In this document: positions 60,041 to 64,000 of the stretch, one piece after another
How the letters are laid out: each line of letters starts with the position of its first letter
Position numbering within the stretch: the stretch's first letter is position 1
Source of the DNA: Heterodera schachtii
Taxonomy: Eukaryota > Nematoda > Chromadorea > Rhabditida > Heteroderidae
Direction: 5' to 3'
Length of the DNA stretch: 64,000 nucleotides
Assembly (NCBI GenBank): GCA_023374025.1
Contig: SIJG01000005.1
Span: forward strand, 1,472,782 to 1,536,781
Notes under the pieces: model-generated
The model's input: the letters and a program-made list of their open reading frames with translations, nothing else
Told to the model about the DNA's origin: nothing
The model's database searches: none
Position numbers and translations under genes: made by a program

Positions 60041-60620
60041 ATCAGCGGCAAATAAAAATAAATCAAAAATTGCTTTTAAATTTGAAATCGGCGGCAAATA
60101 ATAATAAATCAAAAATAATTGTTTTTAAATGTTTTATTTCCTGTTTCTCAACGATAAATTGACAAATTAAACCCTAGGAATATGTTGGAAAAAAGTCAAA
60201 AGTAAAAAGGGAACAATTTTTCTTCCATTTAAGATTTGATCAAAAATTTTTATAAAATAAATAAATAATAATTGAAACATATAAAATAATATTTTTTAGT
60301 TTTTTTGAAACAAAAAAAAATTAAAAAATGTTAAACGTTATAAATAAGTATATAGTTTGCAAAAAAGATGATCATCTTGGAATTTTAGTTTTAAAAAAAG
60401 AAAAAATAAATAAAAAACAAAAATTGTTTGTAAATTTGAAATCAGCGGTAAATAATAATAATAAATTAAAAAATGTTTTAAAATAATGAAACATATAAAA
60501 TAATTTTTTTTTTTTTGGTTTTTTGAGACATAAAAAATTAAAAATGTTAAGCGCTGTATTTATGTACAAGAAAAATGATGGTCACCTTGTAATTTTGAAT
60601 TTCAGTTTTAAAAAATAGAA
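60041..60620. repeat. Imperfect tandem duplication
   Basis: The phrase AAATC(A/G)GCGG(C/T)AAATAATAATAA occurs near 60041, 60085 and 60438. The block GAAACATATAAAATAAT..TTTTTT..GA.ACA..AAAAATTAAAAATGTTAA occurs at about 60274-60335 and again about 214 bp later at 60488-60550. It is a duplicated A/T-rich segment that has diverged. Confidence 0.65.
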
Positions 60621-60779
60621 AAAAGCTAAAGCCATTTAAAGAGCCAAATAAGAATGGCACTTTTGCTGGCTGAATTTTAGAGGATTAGTCAAAAAAATAC
60701 AATTTAAAAGTAAAGATCATATTTTAAAGAACTAAGAATATTTTGAAGAAAAAATAATGCAATTTTTAAAATTTTTCCC

Positions 60780-61110
60780 GAAAAGCGGTGAAGCGAAAAT
60801 AAAATTGTTAGGTGCCGGCACCGGCGGCACGGGCGATGGGCGACGGCACATATTAATGGGCGAGAGAGAATGAGCTTCAGCAGAGCGAAGCAAGAAGCAT
60901 CCATCGAGAGCGGCTTAACCTCACCCACCCGACACTTTATGTATCCTCTCAATTGACTCGCTGGTCGTCACTCGCCGACGACCTCAATGCTCGCCACCCG
61001 TCCCATAGTCGCCGCTCCCCCCTCCCCGCCACGCTGTCCCAATTCATTCATTTACGGGGCAGTGAGTAATGGGTAAAATGGTAATTGGGGGGGGGGGGGA
61101 CAGCGGCGGT
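60780..61110. other. GC-rich island
   Basis: This is markedly GC-rich against its surroundings (GGTGCCGGCACCGGCGGCACGGGCG, written here only as composition, then CGTCACTCGCCGACGACC and CCGTCCCATAGTCGCCGC). It ends in a G run at 61087-61099. No convincing reading frame is seen. It may be a promoter or first untranslated exon of a minus-strand gene, or a transposon remnant. Confidence 0.35.
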
Positions 61111-61500
61111 GCTTAGAGGGGCGGGGGATAATTAGCCACGATTTCACACCACCACACACTAATCGATGATTGAGTGGGAGGTGCGCGGAAAATGTTGTTT
61201 TGTTTGCTGAATGCTTTCCAGCATGGGCATGATGAGTTTGATGAGGTGTGACCTGCTCTGCCGTTCTGGCTGATGTGCATGAAGGCAGAAAAAAGGGTGT
61301 AAAATTTTGGCAATTTTCGGATTTGCAATTTTTCTTTTCTTTTTTGGGCGGATGGTGGGGGGTCGAGGAGAGTGTATTAGGGAGTTGATGAAAATTAATT
61401 TTTGAGAGTCGCAAATATTGAGAAAATGAATTTAAATGGGAGGGAAATTTTTGAATTTTTCTAATTTTCACTCAATTTGCATTGGAGAGAGCTATTATTG

Positions 61501-63909
61501 TAAAAAAAAAATTAAGGGTCTAAATTTTAGGGTGAACCTTTGCGGAGAGGACCAACTGCGCTCGAGACAACTATAAGAAGCTATAAGTTTTTATTTCTTG
61601 ATTAAAGCCAATATTTTTTATTTACAAATTAGTATCATCCAAAAGCTCTTAAAAAGGTCAATTAATTAACCAAAACGCACGTTTTGATTCAAACAAAAAA
61701 AAAATGTAAAATAAATAAAAATAATTTTTGCAATTTTTAGCTTCAGCTTATTGTATTTTGCTGAATCGTCTTAGAAAATCCTACAAATATCCTTTAAAAT
61801 TTAGCGAAAACTTCTATGAAATAAAAAGAGAATTTGTCCAACAAAAGTAAATATTACTTTTTAAATGCTTCTCAGACGCAGTTGGCCACAGGCAATTGAC
61901 CCCCCCCCCCCCCGCCCATTATGGCGGTGTAATTACTTTACCAAAAACCGTTAAAAGGAGCCTTACTCAAAAAATTAGGGTTTGTCCCCGACCCTCGAGG
62001 CGAGAAAAGTCGAGAATGGGTGAAGAAAATTTAAAAATGTCGTGGAGCAATTACTTTTTTCGGGGAGGAATTTAAAAAAAAATTATAAAAAAAGGAATTT
62101 TACTATCGCTTTTCTCAATAGCAACAAAAAGTTTTTTGTTTTAATTCTTTATATCATTCAATAGCCTTAAGTGTTTTATATTAGCTTGAAAAATTTGATT
62201 AAATTTTGAAAAAATTATATCGTAAAGTGTTCAAAAAAACAAAAAAACAGGGTTTTTGACTCTTCCTGACCATATTTTTTTGGATATTCATAAAATTGTT
62301 TTGAATCTTGCACACTAATAGAGAAAATACTTAATAAATTAGCGCTATCGAATGATAGTAAGAATTAAAATTTGATCACTTTGACCAAAATTATAAATAG
62401 TTTTTTGCTAAAAATTTTATAATTTGATTGGTTGTTTTATTTAGGCGTAAAGGGCGATTAAAATATAATGAATGCAATTAATTTGAGTGACGGAAACAAT
62501 TTCGTCTAACTGATAGTGACAAATTTCCAAATTAATGGAATCGAAAAAATGATTTTTAACGAAAATCGTCAATGAATTTTGTTTGCGAAAGATAACGGTA
62601 AATTATATTTGCAGTTAAAAAATGAATAAACACATAAAGAAGTCAGTGGAATTAAGCAAACAATTTTTAGAAGATTATTTACATTATCAATTGCAAAGAA
62701 TGGAATAAAAATGGAAATATTAAAAATAAAAATATTAAATCTTTAGATTTTTATTAAAAATATTTTAAATCTGCTTTTAAACGAAAATTTATATATATTA
62801 TTATAGTAAAGAATGAGATAAAATATAAATTATTTGAAAATTATATAGGAATTGAATGAAAAATAAATTAAATTTTTGACATTTTAAGAAAATATTTTAA
62901 AAATCTGCAATTTTATTTATTTTTAATTCGCAAAATATTAAAAAAACGATTTTTAATATACTATTATTAAAAATAATAATTTAATTTAAAGGAATTTCAA
63001 AAAAAATTTCTCCTAAAAGAGAAGGAATCCAAAAAAAAAGTTTGACATTCGTTGTCATTGTCCTAAAATTTCATTTATCGACCGACCGTCGATGGCACTG
63101 TCCTTTGGCTTAGGTTGGGTTGGCCCTCCCTACGCATTCATTGCTTAAGAAAAAATTCTCCAGGGAATTTCCATTTTCCGATGGCTTCTCTCCTCGAGGC
63201 AGAAGGCGCCCCAAAGAGTGCCAAAAAGACATTTATTAGCCGAAGGGACCATTCACTAATACTCTCAAAAAATGTACACAAAATTTGGGATGGCATTTAA
63301 AAAAAAATCGGATTGATAACCATTCGCGGCAAAAAAAAGAGTCGCTTTAAAGCGACGCCGACGCTTTTCCCCCGAGCGAAAGTGACTAGCAAATAAAGGC
63401 TTAAATAAATGCTAAAAAGTTGGATTTTTAAATATAAAAATATTAGATTAATTTACCATCAATATAAAAAAATAAAATTGTTTTTTATTTGTTCATTAGG
63501 CCAAAACAAATTGATTTAACAGGACGTGATTTAGAAAAATTTTCGTTATTTTTTAGTGAAGCGAAATTTTTCGATTTTCAAGATGAATAAATATGTGAAA
63601 ATTTAATTTTAAGCTTCGTCCAAGAATTCCTAAATTTAAAATATTAATATAGAATTCAATATTATTTTAAAATAAGATAAAATCACAAAAAGCAAAATGT
63701 TGAAAATTAAAAAAATTATGCCAATTGATAATATATTTTTTAATTAAAAAATAAAATGATTTATGTAAAAATTTCCTATTGATTTGCTAATTTGTTCCAA
63801 TTGGGGGCAAATTTTGCATTAAATAAAATGGCATTAATCGGTTTCCATGGTTTCAAAAGGGTGTGAATGGCACCACAGCACAACAGCTCATTAATTCATA
63901 TTTAATTCA
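61501..63909. other. AT-rich DNA with a GC-richer block at 63040-63400
   Basis: There is no gene that can be defended. A C run lies at 61901-61914. The block at 63040-63400 has higher GC and a short plus frame (63115-63300) with no recognised motif. GCGACGCCGACGC near 63350 stands out. The block could be an exon or element fragment. Confidence 0.35.
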
Positions 63910-64000
63910 TCACAAAACGGTAACCGAGTGAATGGATAACAAACAAACATTCAAGAATTACGAAAACAATTAAATGGTTCGATGCTTGGGAATTGTAAAA
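63910..64000. repeat. Dispersed repeat, copy 2 (runs off the window)
   Basis: It matches 46619-46705: TCATCACAAAACGGTAACCGAG, then AATGGATAACAAACAAAC and GATGCTTGGGAATT. The copy reaches the end of the window and may continue. Confidence 0.7.

Overview
The window is nuclear DNA from a plant-parasitic nematode, most likely a cyst nematode (Globodera/Heterodera type). The evidence is short AT-rich introns, several of them GC-AG; a SPRY-domain gene of the RBP-1/SPRYSEC type with a coiled-coil leader; and a complete thiamine-salvage set (ThiM, ThiE, ThiD), a bacterial-type pathway known from cyst nematodes as a horizontal acquisition. The species cannot be fixed from sequence alone.

Layout. 1-158 is an assembly gap. 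159 to about 31 kb is extremely AT-rich and has no recognisable gene. It holds small non-autonomous DNA transposons (hAT-type with 8-bp target duplications, one with a 35-bp perfect terminal inverted repeat, and a GGTGCTAGGTC family) and old diverged repeats. The A/T strand bias flips at about 7.3 kb. 30-36 kb carries more of these elements, a tRNA-Glu relic, and a broken SPRY gene (32909-35526) whose intron-plus-exon unit of 222 bp is triplicated. 37047-41977 is the core: thiM, thiE and thiD, all on the plus strand, with 223 and 168 bp between coding ends. 42872-43361 is a small two-exon gene of unknown function. 44576-46329 is a five-exon gene for a signal-peptide-bearing, lysine-rich protein with one apparent frameshift, followed by a decayed copy of its 3' end. 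51602-57696 (minus strand) is a complete 12-exon alpha-arrestin-like gene of 689 codons. 57.7-64 kb has no convincing gene: GA-rich tracts, tandem A/T-rich duplications and a GC-rich island.

How the genes work together. ThiM phosphorylates hydroxyethylthiazole, ThiD phosphorylates hydroxymethylpyrimidine twice, and ThiE joins the two products into thiamine monophosphate. The cluster is therefore a full salvage route apart from the final conversion to thiamine diphosphate. Its close same-strand spacing recalls both the ancestral bacterial operon and nematode operons, but every gene now carries spliceosomal introns. The SPRY and secreted-protein loci look like effector-type genes in decay or flux. 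The arrestin gene is an ordinary host housekeeping/trafficking gene with an unusual basic insertion and Q-rich tail.

Exon boundaries were worked out by hand from reading-frame continuity, splice signals and family conservation. All named phases were checked arithmetically, but no transcript or database evidence was available.
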